Both the position numbers and the translations under genes were made by a program. Shown here one piece after another: positions 7,520 through 17,307 of a DNA stretch of 64,000 bases; position 1 is the first letter of the stretch; each line of letters begins with the position of its first letter. The stretch covers positions 310,001 to 374,000 of the forward strand of contig CAVUAN010000016.1 of assembly GCA_963739435.1 (NCBI GenBank), in the 5' to 3' direction. The DNA is from CAVUAN01 sp963739435. GTDB lineage: Bacteria > Acidobacteriota > Thermoanaerobaculia > UBA5066 > Gp7-AA6. Under the pieces are notes generated by a model. The model searched no databases and was not told the origin of the DNA. It saw only the letters and a list, made by a program, of their open reading frames with translations.

Positions 7520-10115
7520 GCACGGACGCCTTTGCCCCGGCGACCGGCCTCGCGGCGTCCCACCACTCGCATCCGCCCATGTGGTCGACGAGGCTTCGGG
7601 CCCGCTGCTTGAACTCCTCCTCGAAGGCGGGGTAGTAGGACGTGATCTCGTAGAAGAGGCGAGCGGTCTCGGCGTCCACGAGCAGGTGGCCCTGGCGCAG
7701 TTCGGTCTCCGTTGGGAAGACGATCTGCCGCCCGGTTCGAAAACCGTCGAGCGAGAGCTCGAGGGACGGGTTGAGCGCGATGATCCTCCGGAGCACCATG
7801 ATCCCCCTCAGGACGTCCATCGGCGCCACGGTCCCCGCGAAGGAGTCCGTCAGGAGAATGGTCCACGTCTCGGGTGCCCCGGTCGTCGACCGGTGATTCC
7901 CCAGGTTCAGGCGGTTGAAGAACTGCTCCGGCCGGAGCGACTCGAGGGACACGGTGGCCGTCGGCTGGCTGAAGGGATGCTCCGGCGTTCCGGCCGTTCT
8001 GGCGTTGTAGGTCAGCGCCACCGTGTTCTTCTCTTTCGTTCGCTCGCGCAGAATTTGCGAGAGGAACGCGAGCTGGAAGCCGGCGACGCCGGCCCCCTCC
8101 GGCGACTCTTCGAACAGGATCATGTTTTCGACATCCACGAACCGCGAGTAGTCGGTCTTCCGAACGATCTCCCAGAGCATTCGGCGAACCAGAATCTCCT
8201 CGCCGGGAACGATCCCGGCGAGCACCGGGGCGAGCATGGGATCGGTTTGACCGGGCACGGACCGGTTCGCGAGGTAGCGGTTTGCGCATCGGGCGAGGCT
8301 CCGGAACGCGTCGCTCTCACGGATGAAACCGAGGCTGAAGATGTCCTGCTGCCGTATGCGGTAGGCGTTGTAGAGGAGATCCCGCCCGAACGTGTCGAAT
8401 GCCGGCGACTCCTGGGGGATCACGTAACTGAAGGCCTTGGTGTCCTCCGGGATGAGGTGGGGCGTGACGACGATGATGATCTCCTGCCGGACGTTCTCCT
8501 TGATCGTCCTCTTGAAGAGGTTGCCGAGGATGGGGAGCCGGGAGAGCAGGGGCACGGCCCTCTCGTCGCTGGTCTCCTCGTTGCTGGTCAGCCCACCGAT
8601 GATGAACGGCGTGTCGTTGGCCACCCGGACGATTGACTGGACCTGGCGGCTCTGCACCTCGGGGGCGCGGGTGACCGAGACGCCGGCCGTCGCCGCGGTC
8701 CTCACGCTGCTGACGATTGTCTCCACCTGCATGCTCACCTCGCTGCCTTCCTTGTTCAGGCGGGGGCGCAGGTTGAGAACGATTCCGACCGGGAAGTAGA
8801 GGACGGACTCCGTCGTCGAGTTCTGCGTGACGGTCGTCTCCACGACCGGAATGCGCTGGCCGATTTGGATCTTCGCCTGCCGGCCGTCGAGCACCAGGAC
8901 CGAGGGATTTGACAGGATCCTGGCTTTGTTCGTTTCGAGAAGCGCGGACAGGGCCACCTTGAAACTGAACACGTCGGACGCGTGGCTGAAGAGAAACGTG
9001 AGCGGGGCATTGTCGAGCAAGCCGCCCTTCAGGATCGATCCGCTGATGGTGTTCCCATTGCTAGTGGTGCCGGTGCCTTCCCAGGACACGCCGAGGTCCT
9101 TGGTCGTGTCCGACTGAATCTCGATCACGAGCGCCTCGAGCATGAGCTGGCGCGCCGCAACGTCCACCCTGTCGCGCAGAAGGTTCACGACGCGCTCCAG
9201 AGACGCGGGATCGTCCGAGTCGTAGGCGATCAACAGGCGATTCTGGGGCTCGCCGGCCGTCGTGCGGTGCAAGAGGATGCCGCCGAGATCCGGGAGAAGG
9301 TCGCTGCTGCGGAAGCCGTAGGCGGGAGCCTCGGTCGTCGCCTCCTGGAGGCTCGTCTTCGAGGCGCCGATCATCTTGATGATGACGGGCAGCCGCACTT
9401 TGTCCTTGTCGTAATTGGGCGTGAAGATCTTGTCGTAGAGGGAATCGCCCGGCGTGTCGTTGAACTCGATCGTGGTGTACTCGAGCGCCTTCAAGAGCGC
9501 GACGGCGCGGTCCGCCTCGATGTAGCTGAGCTGGTAGATCTCGTAGGCGAGCTTGCGCCTCTCCACCGGGCCGGCGTCGATCTGCGGAGCGCCGGGGGCG
9601 TGCGAGCCGAAGAGCCTTTCGATGCCGGCCTGAATTCCCGGCAGATCGGGATTCGGCTGGGCCGAGCCCGTGCGCACTTCGCTGCCCCAAACGTAGAAGT
9701 CGTACCCCCCGGAGGGGTTCGCTGCCACGACGATCTCGACGATCCGCACGCCGCCGTCGGGGAGCATCCTCGAGAACGTGCGAGAGATCTGGGCGCCCGG
9801 GCGATCCGCCAACCCGCCGGAGCGCGCGGGCCCGACGGGCGCCGCGTATGCGGCGAGGAGCTCGAAGCCGATCGTGTCGAGCATTTGCCGGGTCTTCGAC
9901 AGCGACGCATAGGGAGAATGGATGTGCCAGCCCGGACCGGGATCCGGTGACGCGGGAGCCGGCTGGGGCGGCTGCGGGGGCGGCACGACCTGGGTGGCGA
10001 ACTGGCGCGCCGCCGCGCCCGAGGGCGCCACGCCGGCGCAAAGGCCAAGACACAGAGCCGCCGCGACGAGAGCCCGTAGCCGGGCGGTCAAAACGGGTAC
10101 GGCCATCTGCCCCAC
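7515..10115 (-). CDS. Secretin-family outer-membrane protein with long C-terminal extension
   Basis: This 866-residue protein has a signal peptide (ALVAAALCLGLCAGVAPSGA) and a proline-rich linker. A periplasmic N-type domain (QLSYIEADRAVALLKALEY) and a second one with LERVVNLLRDRVDVAARQLM follow. The secretin domain has the signature VPLLSRLPILGNLFKRT (about residue 528) and ends near residue 550 at EIIIVVTPHLIPED. Classical secretins stop about there; this one continues for roughly 315 residues of unrecognised sequence. The gene is 12 bp after the cyclic-nucleotide domain gene and ends a long leftward gene run. No type II secretion or type IV pilus partners are in the window. The start could be Met1 or Met4. 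Confidence 0.85.
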   Translation of the reverse strand: MGQMAVPVLTARLRALVAAALCLGLCAGVAPSGAAARQFATQVVPPPQPPQPAPASPDPGPGWHIHSPYASLSKTRQMLDTIGFELLAAYAAPVGPARSGGLADRPGAQISRTFSRMLPDGGVRIVEIVVAANPSGGYDFYVWGSEVRTGSAQPNPDLPGIQAGIERLFGSHAPGAPQIDAGPVERRKLAYEIYQLSYIEADRAVALLKALEYTTIEFNDTPGDSLYDKIFTPNYDKDKVRLPVIIKMIGASKTSLQEATTEAPAYGFRSSDLLPDLGGILLHRTTAGEPQNRLLIAYDSDDPASLERVVNLLRDRVDVAARQLMLEALVIEIQSDTTKDLGVSWEGTGTTSNGNTISGSILKGGLLDNAPLTFLFSHASDVFSFKVALSALLETNKARILSNPSVLVLDGRQAKIQIGQRIPVVETTVTQNSTTESVLYFPVGIVLNLRPRLNKEGSEVSMQVETIVSSVRTAATAGVSVTRAPEVQSRQVQSIVRVANDTPFIIGGLTSNEETSDERAVPLLSRLPILGNLFKRTIKENVRQEIIIVVTPHLIPEDTKAFSYVIPQESPAFDTFGRDLLYNAYRIRQQDIFSLGFIRESDAFRSLARCANRYLANRSVPGQTDPMLAPVLAGIVPGEEILVRRMLWEIVRKTDYSRFVDVENMILFEESPEGAGVAGFQLAFLSQILRERTKEKNTVALTYNARTAGTPEHPFSQPTATVSLESLRPEQFFNRLNLGNHRSTTGAPETWTILLTDSFAGTVAPMDVLRGIMVLRRIIALNPSLELSLDGFRTGRQIVFPTETELRQGHLLVDAETARLFYEITSYYPAFEEEFKQRARSLVDHMGGCEWWDAARPVAGAKASVR

Positions 10116-10127
10116 ATCATAAACGTG

Positions 10128-10550
10128 TCAGGATCCCCCGTCACCCGGCGTCCGCTGCAGGCGGCGGCAAATGTTTCGGACGACCGCCAGCACGGCTTCG
10201 AAGCTCCCTGCCAGAACCTGGTGAAAGTCCGACCGCTCGAGCCGCAGGAGGAGGCAGTCCGACAGGGCGCGGATCGACGCGTTGCGGGTCTCGCCCGTCA
10301 GAACCGCCAGCTCCCCGAAGTAGTCGGCGTCGCGCAGCACCTTCAGCCGCTTGCCGCCTCGCAGCACCTCCACCTCGCCGCTCACGATCACGTAGAGCGC
10401 GTCTCCCGCGTCTCCCTCCGCGAAGATCAACGAGCCCGCGGGCTTCATCACCTCGTGCGTGACGCTGGCCACGTGGCCAAGTTGGCGCGTGGTCATATCG
10501 GCAAAGATGTCCACTTTGCGAAGCATCAGGACCTTCTGTATCGCGATCAC
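10128..10550 (-). CDS. Cyclic nucleotide-binding domain protein (stand-alone)
   Basis: This 140-residue protein consists almost entirely of one cNMP-binding (CRP/PKA regulatory-type) domain. The beta-roll includes GDALYVIVSGEVEVL, and the phosphate-binding cassette region reads YFGELAVLTGETRNASI with the FGE glutamate and the distal Arg kept. There is no helix-turn-helix, so it is not a transcription factor. The start is a GTG that overlaps the stop of the MFS/HEAT gene (GTGA). Related MFS/HEAT proteins often carry such a domain on the same polypeptide, so this looks like a split version acting together with its upstream neighbour. The ligand is not predictable. Confidence 0.85.
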   Translation of the reverse strand: MIAIQKVLMLRKVDIFADMTTRQLGHVASVTHEVMKPAGSLIFAEGDAGDALYVIVSGEVEVLRGGKRLKVLRDADYFGELAVLTGETRNASIRALSDCLLLRLERSDFHQVLAGSFEAVLAVVRNICRRLQRTPGDGGS

Positions 10551-13246
10551 CGGGTGCCTCCGAGCCGCTGCAAGGCAAAGCGAGCCGTCTCCCGCGCGAC
10601 CGGACTCTCATGGCTCTTGAGGGCGTCGAGCCGGTCCGCACACGAGACGAGAGCAAGATCCGCGGCCGCCCATGCCGCGCCCGCCACGACCCAGTCTGAA
10701 CCTCGCTCCGAAAGAAGCTCGCGCACCTCGGCCGCCGGCTCTGCACCCGCGCTGTCTCCCCCGGGCTCCAGGACTTTCAAGAGTGGAGCGCGCAGCTCGG
10801 CCGGGAGCAGGTTTTCGAGCAGCTCGAGCGCATGGGAGCGCTCTTCGCTCGAGCCGCGCGTGACCTTGCCGTGCAGGACCATCATGTCCACGTTGCGGAC
10901 CCGTCCGGACAGCAGGATGAAGGCGTTCTCGACGTGGCAGGCGAAGAGGTCGAGGACCGCGTCCCGCGCGATCCGCACGGCCGGAGACCGCCCCAGCCGC
11001 CGCGCGCTCGAAAGCCGGGCCGCCGCGGAGCGGCACTCCTCCACCACGAGAGGGTCGATCTGCGCGCTGGCTGCTCGATCCCGCCCGAGCAGCTGCACGT
11101 ACGACCGGAACACGGCCGTCCGTTCCTCGGGCCGTCCGAGCGCCAGCATCCGGGAGACGATGGCGAGGCCTCGCGGATCGCCGATCCTTTCGAGAATGAG
11201 CGGGACGTTTGCGAGCACGGCGTCGGGCCGCCGGTCGGCGGGGCCATCCAGAAGCGCCTTCACCGGATCGATCACGGCCGGTCCCATCGCGATGAGGGCG
11301 TCTGACGCCGCGCCCGAAAGAACGGGCCGACCGAGCAGCGAGAGCACAGGCAGCACGAGCTCCGCGTTCGGCTGCAATCGAACGGTCTCCAGGGCAGCGA
11401 GGACGACCGTATCGTCCTGGTCCTCGAGCAGCGCACCGAGCAGGCGCGCCCGGATCTCGTAGCCGATCGCGCTCGGGTCCTCCATGTGCTCGAGCGCCTC
11501 GGCGGCGGCCACTCGAAATCGGGGATCCTTCGACTGGACCATCGCGTCGAGGCGTTCACACCCGAGCAGCCGGGCCGGCGCGTCCTCCGCGCTCGCAAAC
11601 ACGGCGGCCGCCATGGCCCGCACCCGCGGCTCGGGGTCGGCAAGCGCCCCGGTGAGCCATTCCGCTCGCTGGCCCGTGGAGACGGCGGCGAGGACGGCGG
11701 CACGCCGAACCTCCGGATCCGGATGGCGCGAAAGCGAGGACGCCAGCTCCGGGCCTTCTTCCAGGTCGCTGCCCCGAAGGGACTGGAGGAGGGCGACCTT
11801 CACCTTCGGGTTCTCCCTCGCCAGCGCGGCCTTGAGCTGCTCGGGACCCACCAGCTGCACGACCTGCGGCAGAACGACGGCCAGGGAGATCAGGTCCTCG
11901 TCCGAGCCCGACTCGAAGGCCTGGCGCAGCCACCACTGGAGGGCCGGGTCGCGCGACTCGAGCTCCTCGTCGAAGAAACCGAACCTACGTGCCTTGAGAG
12001 CGTCGAGCAGCCCCGAGACGTACGCCGTGTACGCCTTCCTCGCCAGGAAGAGCCAGATCACGAACGCGGCTCCGATTGCGACCGGGGCCGCCCGGACGGA
12101 GAACGATCCCGACGCCAGGCCGAGAACCGCCCCGGCGAAGCCGATCGCCAGCGGCAGGAAGAACCCATCGATCAGCGCGCGGGCCGCCAGGCGGGATTCA
12201 CGGCGAATCCCTCGAAAGAGAAGCTGTCGGGCCGTCCCGTTGATGGTCGTGTTCAGGGTGACGTCGGCCCCCTTTGCCGCAAAGGCCCATCCCAGGGAGC
12301 CGGAACGGAGGACCCCGGCCTGGGCGAGCAGGAGGACTCCCGGCAGCACGCAGAGGGATCCGAAGACGCCCGCCGCGGCGAGCATGCGGTGGACGACCAG
12401 GAGTTGGAGGAAGAGAGAAGCGATGCTGGTGACGGCGTAGAGCGACCCGAAGAGATCCGCGAGAGCCGCGCTGCCGACGGTCGAAGCCGCCGCCGTCTTG
12501 AACTGAAAGTCGACAAACGTCGTGACGAGCGACGTCATGACGGCGAGGGCCGCGATCGAGACGAACTGCGGAGACAGAAGAAGGCGTCGGGCGCTCTCCG
12601 TGCCGCCTGTCGCGAGGCTGCCGGCGCCGCCGGTTTGGCTCCTCTGCCCGCGTGCGAGGGCAGCGGCACAGACGAGGAAACCGCCCATCAACAGAGCGGC
12701 GACCAGCACGAGCGACTCGGCTCCCGCCCGGTGGGCCAGAGGGCCGACGAGCAGGCCCGCCGGCAGGCAGGCCGCCGTGCCGGCGGCGCCGATCAAACCG
12801 AAGAGGCGGCGGCTCTGGCGGACGTCGAAGACCTCGGACGCCAGCGCCCAGAAGAGGAAAAAGGGAATTCGAACCGAGAGGTCGGCCAGCAGGTAGGCGC
12901 CGATCCGCGCGGGAGCGGGAAATGCTCGGAAGGACGCGAAGAGCGCCAGGTTCGCAAGGAAGAGCAGGCCCCCCACGGCGACCGCGATCGAGCCCGTCGC
13001 GAGCCGCCGCGAGGCCCAAAGACAGGCGAAGGTTCCCAGGCACGTCGCGACGCCCCCCGCGATGTACATGTTCGGCAGGGACCGGCTGCCGAAGCGCTCC
13101 AGAAAAAGGGCATCGCCCGCCGTGCGCGCGACGAGCGCTCCGGCGGCTACGCAAACGAAGGAAAGCGCGGCGAGAGCCACACGGCGCGTCTCCTGGCGCT
13201 CGACACGCGGCAGGAACCTGCGTGCAACTCCAACGGCGGCCGTCAT
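10547..13246 (-). CDS. MFS-type transporter fused to HEAT repeats
   Basis: The 899-residue product has about 12 membrane segments in residues 20-410 (for example FVCVAAGALVARTAGDALFL). Family members are often annotated as ATP/ADP-translocase-like MFS proteins. From about residue 430 to the end there are HEAT-type helical repeats such as RHPDPEVRRAAVLAAVSTG and DPEPRVRAMAAAVFASAEDA. The GTGA overlap with the cNMP-domain gene suggests a two-subunit regulated membrane system. The substrate is unknown. The start ATG has no strong Shine-Dalgarno. An inverted repeat sits just upstream at 13258-13279. Confidence 0.8.
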   Translation of the reverse strand: MTAAVGVARRFLPRVERQETRRVALAALSFVCVAAGALVARTAGDALFLERFGSRSLPNMYIAGGVATCLGTFACLWASRRLATGSIAVAVGGLLFLANLALFASFRAFPAPARIGAYLLADLSVRIPFFLFWALASEVFDVRQSRRLFGLIGAAGTAACLPAGLLVGPLAHRAGAESLVLVAALLMGGFLVCAAALARGQRSQTGGAGSLATGGTESARRLLLSPQFVSIAALAVMTSLVTTFVDFQFKTAAASTVGSAALADLFGSLYAVTSIASLFLQLLVVHRMLAAAGVFGSLCVLPGVLLLAQAGVLRSGSLGWAFAAKGADVTLNTTINGTARQLLFRGIRRESRLAARALIDGFFLPLAIGFAGAVLGLASGSFSVRAAPVAIGAAFVIWLFLARKAYTAYVSGLLDALKARRFGFFDEELESRDPALQWWLRQAFESGSDEDLISLAVVLPQVVQLVGPEQLKAALARENPKVKVALLQSLRGSDLEEGPELASSLSRHPDPEVRRAAVLAAVSTGQRAEWLTGALADPEPRVRAMAAAVFASAEDAPARLLGCERLDAMVQSKDPRFRVAAAEALEHMEDPSAIGYEIRARLLGALLEDQDDTVVLAALETVRLQPNAELVLPVLSLLGRPVLSGAASDALIAMGPAVIDPVKALLDGPADRRPDAVLANVPLILERIGDPRGLAIVSRMLALGRPEERTAVFRSYVQLLGRDRAASAQIDPLVVEECRSAAARLSSARRLGRSPAVRIARDAVLDLFACHVENAFILLSGRVRNVDMMVLHGKVTRGSSEERSHALELLENLLPAELRAPLLKVLEPGGDSAGAEPAAEVRELLSERGSDWVVAGAAWAAADLALVSCADRLDALKSHESPVARETARFALQRLGGTR

Positions 13247-13257
13247 CTCGGGGTCAA

Positions 13258-13279
13258 CCTGTACCTAGGGTAATACAGG
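13258..13279. promoter_or_regulatory. Inverted repeat upstream of the MFS/HEAT gene
   Basis: CCTGTA and TACAGG form a perfect 6-bp inverted repeat with a 10-base spacer that itself holds a near-palindrome (CCTAGGG). It lies in the 54-bp gap between the DUF5996-like stop (13301) and the MFS/HEAT start (13246), and a TTGACC follows it on the minus strand. A regulator binding site for the second half of the gene run is the simplest reading. A hairpin at the 3' end of the upstream message is also possible. Confidence 0.35.
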
Positions 13280-13300
13280 CTTTCGCGACGACTGCGGGAG

Positions 13301-14230
13301 CTAGGCGGGCCCGTAGAAGGCGACTTTGCGCTCCAGGGCTTTGCGATCCCAGCCGGCCAGGTTCGCTGCCGCCTCGTAGGTCGACTGCAGAAACTCGAGC
13401 AGAGCGTCGTCGGGCGACGCGGCCTCACGCACGGCGTCGTAGGGCAGGATGAACTCGCCGAGATCCTTGCTGAAAAAGGCGGCCTGCGGCTTCACCTTCG
13501 ATTCCGCAAAACCCGGCGGCGCCGGGTAGGCGTACGAGTAGAACGCGGGATACGCGACAGCGCCTCCCCCGGGCCAGAATCCGCAGCTCGATTCTTCCTG
13601 GGCATAGGCCTCGCGCGTCACGGGATCCGGGAGATGAGGCACGCCGCCCGGATGCTCCGGGGCCGGCCGGCCCGAGAATCGCGTGACGGCCAGATCGGGG
13701 GCGCCCCAGAAGAAATGCACGGGGCTGCACTTGCCAGTAAAGCGCGCCCGGAATTGCTTGAAGACCCGGTCCGACTGCAGCAGCACGCGCCAGAACCGGT
13801 TGGCGTATTCCGGGTCGTACGAGGCGTGCCGCTCGTCCTTCTCGAAGGGAATCGGATCGGCCACCTCGTTGGGCGCCGCATGGATCTTAACGGGCAGGTC
13901 GAGCCTGTCGAGCTCTTTCCAGAGCTGCCCGTAGAAGGAAGCGACCGACTGCGGCCGCAAGGCAACCGTCCCGAAACCGCCGTCGCTCGACTGGATCAGC
14001 AGACGGTGATCCAGAAAATCGAAATCGATCTGAAACACGCGGGTCCCGTGAGGAATCGGCGACGTCGTCAAGCCGCGAGGCGTGACGTAGAGGGTCACGC
14101 TCCATCCGTGGTTGACCCAGGGGCTCTGGGCGAGCCGGATCTTGCCGACGATCTGGGTCCACAGATGGAGCGTGGCGCAGGTCTCGCTCCAGGCCTCCAG
14201 AGGCAGGCTCGGCCAGGGCTCGAGCGTCAG
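13301..14230 (-). CDS. DUF5996-family protein, start codon unclear
   Basis: The conserved frame reads PWPSLPLEAWSETCATLHL, then WVNHGWSVTLYVTPRGLTT, which matches the N terminus of DUF5996 proteins from memory; the full frame gives about 309 residues, a normal length. The function of the family is not known. The homologous reading extends well upstream of the first GTG (14098). No ATG, GTG or TTG is seen in this frame back into the end of the RND gene. The best candidate is a CTG at 14230-14228 that overlaps the RND stop as CTGA, which would couple it to the pump gene. A frame error near the junction is the alternative. Confidence 0.7.
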   Translation of the reverse strand: MTLEPWPSLPLEAWSETCATLHLWTQIVGKIRLAQSPWVNHGWSVTLYVTPRGLTTSPIPHGTRVFQIDFDFLDHRLLIQSSDGGFGTVALRPQSVASFYGQLWKELDRLDLPVKIHAAPNEVADPIPFEKDERHASYDPEYANRFWRVLLQSDRVFKQFRARFTGKCSPVHFFWGAPDLAVTRFSGRPAPEHPGGVPHLPDPVTREAYAQEESSCGFWPGGGAVAYPAFYSYAYPAPPGFAESKVKPQAAFFSKDLGEFILPYDAVREAASPDDALLEFLQSTYEAAANLAGWDRKALERKVAFYGPA

Positions 14231-17200
14231 CTGACAGCCTCCGCGAGGCCGGCGACGGCCTTGTCGGTTTCCGGCTCGCGCGCCTCCGCGGCGTGCGTCT
14301 TCGCGACGAGGACGTAGATCGACGGAACGACGAACAACGTGAACATCGTGCCGATGATCATGCCGGACACGAGCATGATGCCGATGCTGTTGCGGGCGCC
14401 GGCCCCGGGCCCGCGGGCGAAGACGAGGGGCAGGTGGCCCATCACCGTGGCGGCGGTCGTCATCAGCACGGGCCGCAGCCGGGTGCTGGCGGCCTCGATG
14501 ACGGCCTGCACCTTGTTCTTGCCCTGTTCCTGGACATGGTTGGCAAACTCCACGATCAGAATCCCATTCTTGGCGATCAGGCCGACGAGCGTGATCAACC
14601 CGACCTGGCTGTAGATGTTCAGCGTCGTGAAGCCCAGGAACGAGAAGAGGAGAGACCCGGCCAGAGCCAGGGGGACCGATCCGGCCAGGATGATGAACGG
14701 ATCCCGGAAGCTCTCGAACTGGGCGGCCAGGACCAGATAGATCAGGATCGCCGACAACAGGAACGTGCCGAGGAACTTCCCTCCCTCCGTGCGCGCCTGG
14801 CGGCCCTCGCCGGCGTAGTCCGTCGTGAATCCCGGCGGCAGGATCTTCTTCGCTTCACCCTCGAGGTAGTCCAGGGCTGTGACGAGCGAGACCCCCGGCC
14901 GAATGACCCCCTGGATGCGAACCGCGTTCAACTGCTGAAAGCGCTTCAGCTCCCGCGGCTCGGTCGTGGTCTTGAGGGTGGCGAACGTCGAGAGCGGAAC
15001 GAGCTTGTCGTTGGACCCGCGGACATAGATCTGCGAGAGCTGATCGGGTGTCAGTCTCTCCCCTCTCTTGACCTGCGGGATGACCTTGTAGCTTCGGCCC
15101 TGAATGCTGAACCGGTTGACGAAGTTGCCGGAGAGCAGGGTCGAGAGATCCTTCCCGGCCTGCGCGAGATCGACACCCTGCGACCGAAGCTTGTCGCGGT
15201 CGAAGACGACCTCGGCCTGCGGCTGATCGAACTTCAAATCCGAGTCGGCAAAGAGGAACAGGCCGCTGGCAAACGCCTTCCCGACGAGCTGGTTGGCGAA
15301 GCCGGCAAGCTGCTGCGGGTCGGCAGTCGAAGAGATGACGAAGTCGACCGGAAAGCCGCCGCTGCCCGGGAGGGCGGGCGGTACGAGCGGGATCACGCGG
15401 ATTCCCGGGATCTGGGAGACGCCTCCGGCAACCAGGACCTGGAGCTGCTGCGTGCTCCTCTTGCGCTCGTCCCAGGGCTTCGTCACCATGCCGGAAAACC
15501 CGCCACCCGGAAACGTGATCTGGAACGTGGATTGTGTCTCCGGAAACGAGCTGAAAACGTCCTGGACCTTGCTCGTGTAGAGCTTCGTCTGATCGAGGGT
15601 CGAGTTGGGCGCCGCCTGGACGATTCCGAAAACGATGCTCTGGTCCTCGGTCGGGGCGAGCTCCTTCTGCGAAAACATGTAGAAGGGCACGATCAGGGCC
15701 GTGACGATGCCCCACAGGACGAGCACGACAGTCCGGCTCTCCAGGGTGCCGGCCAAAAGCTGCGAGTACTTGCGGCGGAAGGCATCGAAGTGCCGATTCA
15801 CCATTCCCGCGAAGCCCTTCTCGGTGTCCCCTGACCGCAGCATCTTCGAGCTCATCATCGGCGAGAGAGTCAGCGCCACGACGCCGGAGACGATCACGGC
15901 GCCGGCCAGGGTGAAGGCGAACTCCCGGAAGAGGGCGCCCGTCAGGCCTCCCTGAAAGCCAATCGGCGCGTAGACGGCCGCGAGCGTGATCGTCATCGCG
16001 ATGATCGGGCCGCGCAGCTCGCGCGCCGCGGCAATGGCGGCCTCGAATGGCTTCTGCCCCATGTGGATGTGCCGCTCGACGTTTTCGACCATGACGATCG
16101 CGTCGTCGACGACGAGGCCAACCGAGAGCACGATGGCCAGGAGAGTCAGGAGATTGATCGTGAACCCGGCCGCGAGCATCAGAAAGACAGCCCCGATCAG
16201 AGAGATTGGGATCGCCACGACAGGGATCAACACGGACCGGAAGGATCCCAGGAAAAGGAAGATGACGACGATGACGATTAAGAGGGTCTCGGTCAGGGTC
16301 TTCAAGACCTCGCTGATTGCCTTGTCGATGTAGAGCGTCGAGTCGTAGGGGACGCCCGCGGTCATTCCGGCGGGAAGCTCTGCCTGAATACCCTTCATCT
16401 CCTCGCGGACGCGGCGGATGACTTCCAGCGAGTTGGCCGTCGGCAGGACCCAGATCCCCATGAAGGTCGCCGTCTGGCCGTTGAAGCGGACCTCCTGGTT
16501 GTAGTCCTCGGCGCCGAGCACGACGTCGGCAATCTCGGAGAGACGGACGACGACTCCCTTGTCCTCCTTGACGACGAGCTGGCGGAACTCCTCGGCCGTT
16601 TGCAGGCTGGTGTTCGCAACGAGGTTCACCGAGACCATGGAGCCCTTCGTGCTCCCGAGGGCAGAAAGGTAGTTGTTGTTGCCGAGCAGGTCGCGCACCT
16701 GCGACGGCGAGATCCCGAGCGACGCCATCTTCTCCGGCTTCAGCCAGATGCGCATCGCGAACACGCGCGCGCCGAGGATGTCGGCCCGCTGCACACCGGA
16801 GACGGCGGACAGCTTCGGCTGGACGGCTCGAGTCAGGTAATCCGTGATCTGGTTCTGGTCCAGCTCCTTGGAAGCAAAACCCAGGTAGATCGAAGCGAAC
16901 TGCTGGTCGGCCGTCTGCAAATCGATGATGGGAGCCTGTGCCTCCGGCGGCAGGTCGTTTCGGACCTGGGCAACTTTTGTCTGGATCTGTGTCAGGGCGG
17001 CGTTGGCGTCGAAATTCAGCTTCAGGTGGACGGTGATCGTGCTCACGCCCTGAGCACTCGAGGACTCCACGTAGTCGATCCCGTCCGCGCTCGCGATGAC
17101 ACGCTCGAGCGGGGTCGTCAGGAAACCCCGGACGAGGTCGGCATTGGCGCCGACATAGACGGTCGATACCTGGATCACGGCCGTGTCGCTGCGCGGGTAC

Positions 17201-17307
17201 TGCCGGATCGACAGCGAGCGGATCGACTGGATACCCGCGATCAGGATGACGAGATTGACGACGATCGCGAGAACCGGCCGCTTGACGAAGAGGTCGGTGA
17301 AGTGCAT
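14227..17307 (-). CDS. RND multidrug efflux permease (HAE1/AcrB type)
   Basis: The 1026-residue inner-membrane pump has the N-terminal motif FVKRPVLAIVVNLVILIAG and the proton-relay helix with LSVGLVVDDAIVMVENVER (two adjacent Asp). Two porter domains contain the usual FGSGTTP-region equivalents, and a closing helix (MIIGTMFTLFVVPSIYVLV) ends the membrane part. Length and layout are standard for AcrB/MdtB-like pumps. The start ATG overlaps the adaptor's TGA by one base (TGATG), so the two are co-translated. No outer-membrane TolC-type channel is encoded beside it; the channel must come from elsewhere. Confidence 0.93.
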   Translation of the reverse strand: MHFTDLFVKRPVLAIVVNLVILIAGIQSIRSLSIRQYPRSDTAVIQVSTVYVGANADLVRGFLTTPLERVIASADGIDYVESSSAQGVSTITVHLKLNFDANAALTQIQTKVAQVRNDLPPEAQAPIIDLQTADQQFASIYLGFASKELDQNQITDYLTRAVQPKLSAVSGVQRADILGARVFAMRIWLKPEKMASLGISPSQVRDLLGNNNYLSALGSTKGSMVSVNLVANTSLQTAEEFRQLVVKEDKGVVVRLSEIADVVLGAEDYNQEVRFNGQTATFMGIWVLPTANSLEVIRRVREEMKGIQAELPAGMTAGVPYDSTLYIDKAISEVLKTLTETLLIVIVVIFLFLGSFRSVLIPVVAIPISLIGAVFLMLAAGFTINLLTLLAIVLSVGLVVDDAIVMVENVERHIHMGQKPFEAAIAAARELRGPIIAMTITLAAVYAPIGFQGGLTGALFREFAFTLAGAVIVSGVVALTLSPMMSSKMLRSGDTEKGFAGMVNRHFDAFRRKYSQLLAGTLESRTVVLVLWGIVTALIVPFYMFSQKELAPTEDQSIVFGIVQAAPNSTLDQTKLYTSKVQDVFSSFPETQSTFQITFPGGGFSGMVTKPWDERKRSTQQLQVLVAGGVSQIPGIRVIPLVPPALPGSGGFPVDFVISSTADPQQLAGFANQLVGKAFASGLFLFADSDLKFDQPQAEVVFDRDKLRSQGVDLAQAGKDLSTLLSGNFVNRFSIQGRSYKVIPQVKRGERLTPDQLSQIYVRGSNDKLVPLSTFATLKTTTEPRELKRFQQLNAVRIQGVIRPGVSLVTALDYLEGEAKKILPPGFTTDYAGEGRQARTEGGKFLGTFLLSAILIYLVLAAQFESFRDPFIILAGSVPLALAGSLLFSFLGFTTLNIYSQVGLITLVGLIAKNGILIVEFANHVQEQGKNKVQAVIEAASTRLRPVLMTTAATVMGHLPLVFARGPGAGARNSIGIMLVSGMIIGTMFTLFVVPSIYVLVAKTHAAEAREPETDKAVAGLAEAVS

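Noticed and set aside
14293..15834. Long rightward open frame inside the RND gene
   Set aside because: An antisense shadow of a clearly conserved pump; the sequence is charged and has no domain.
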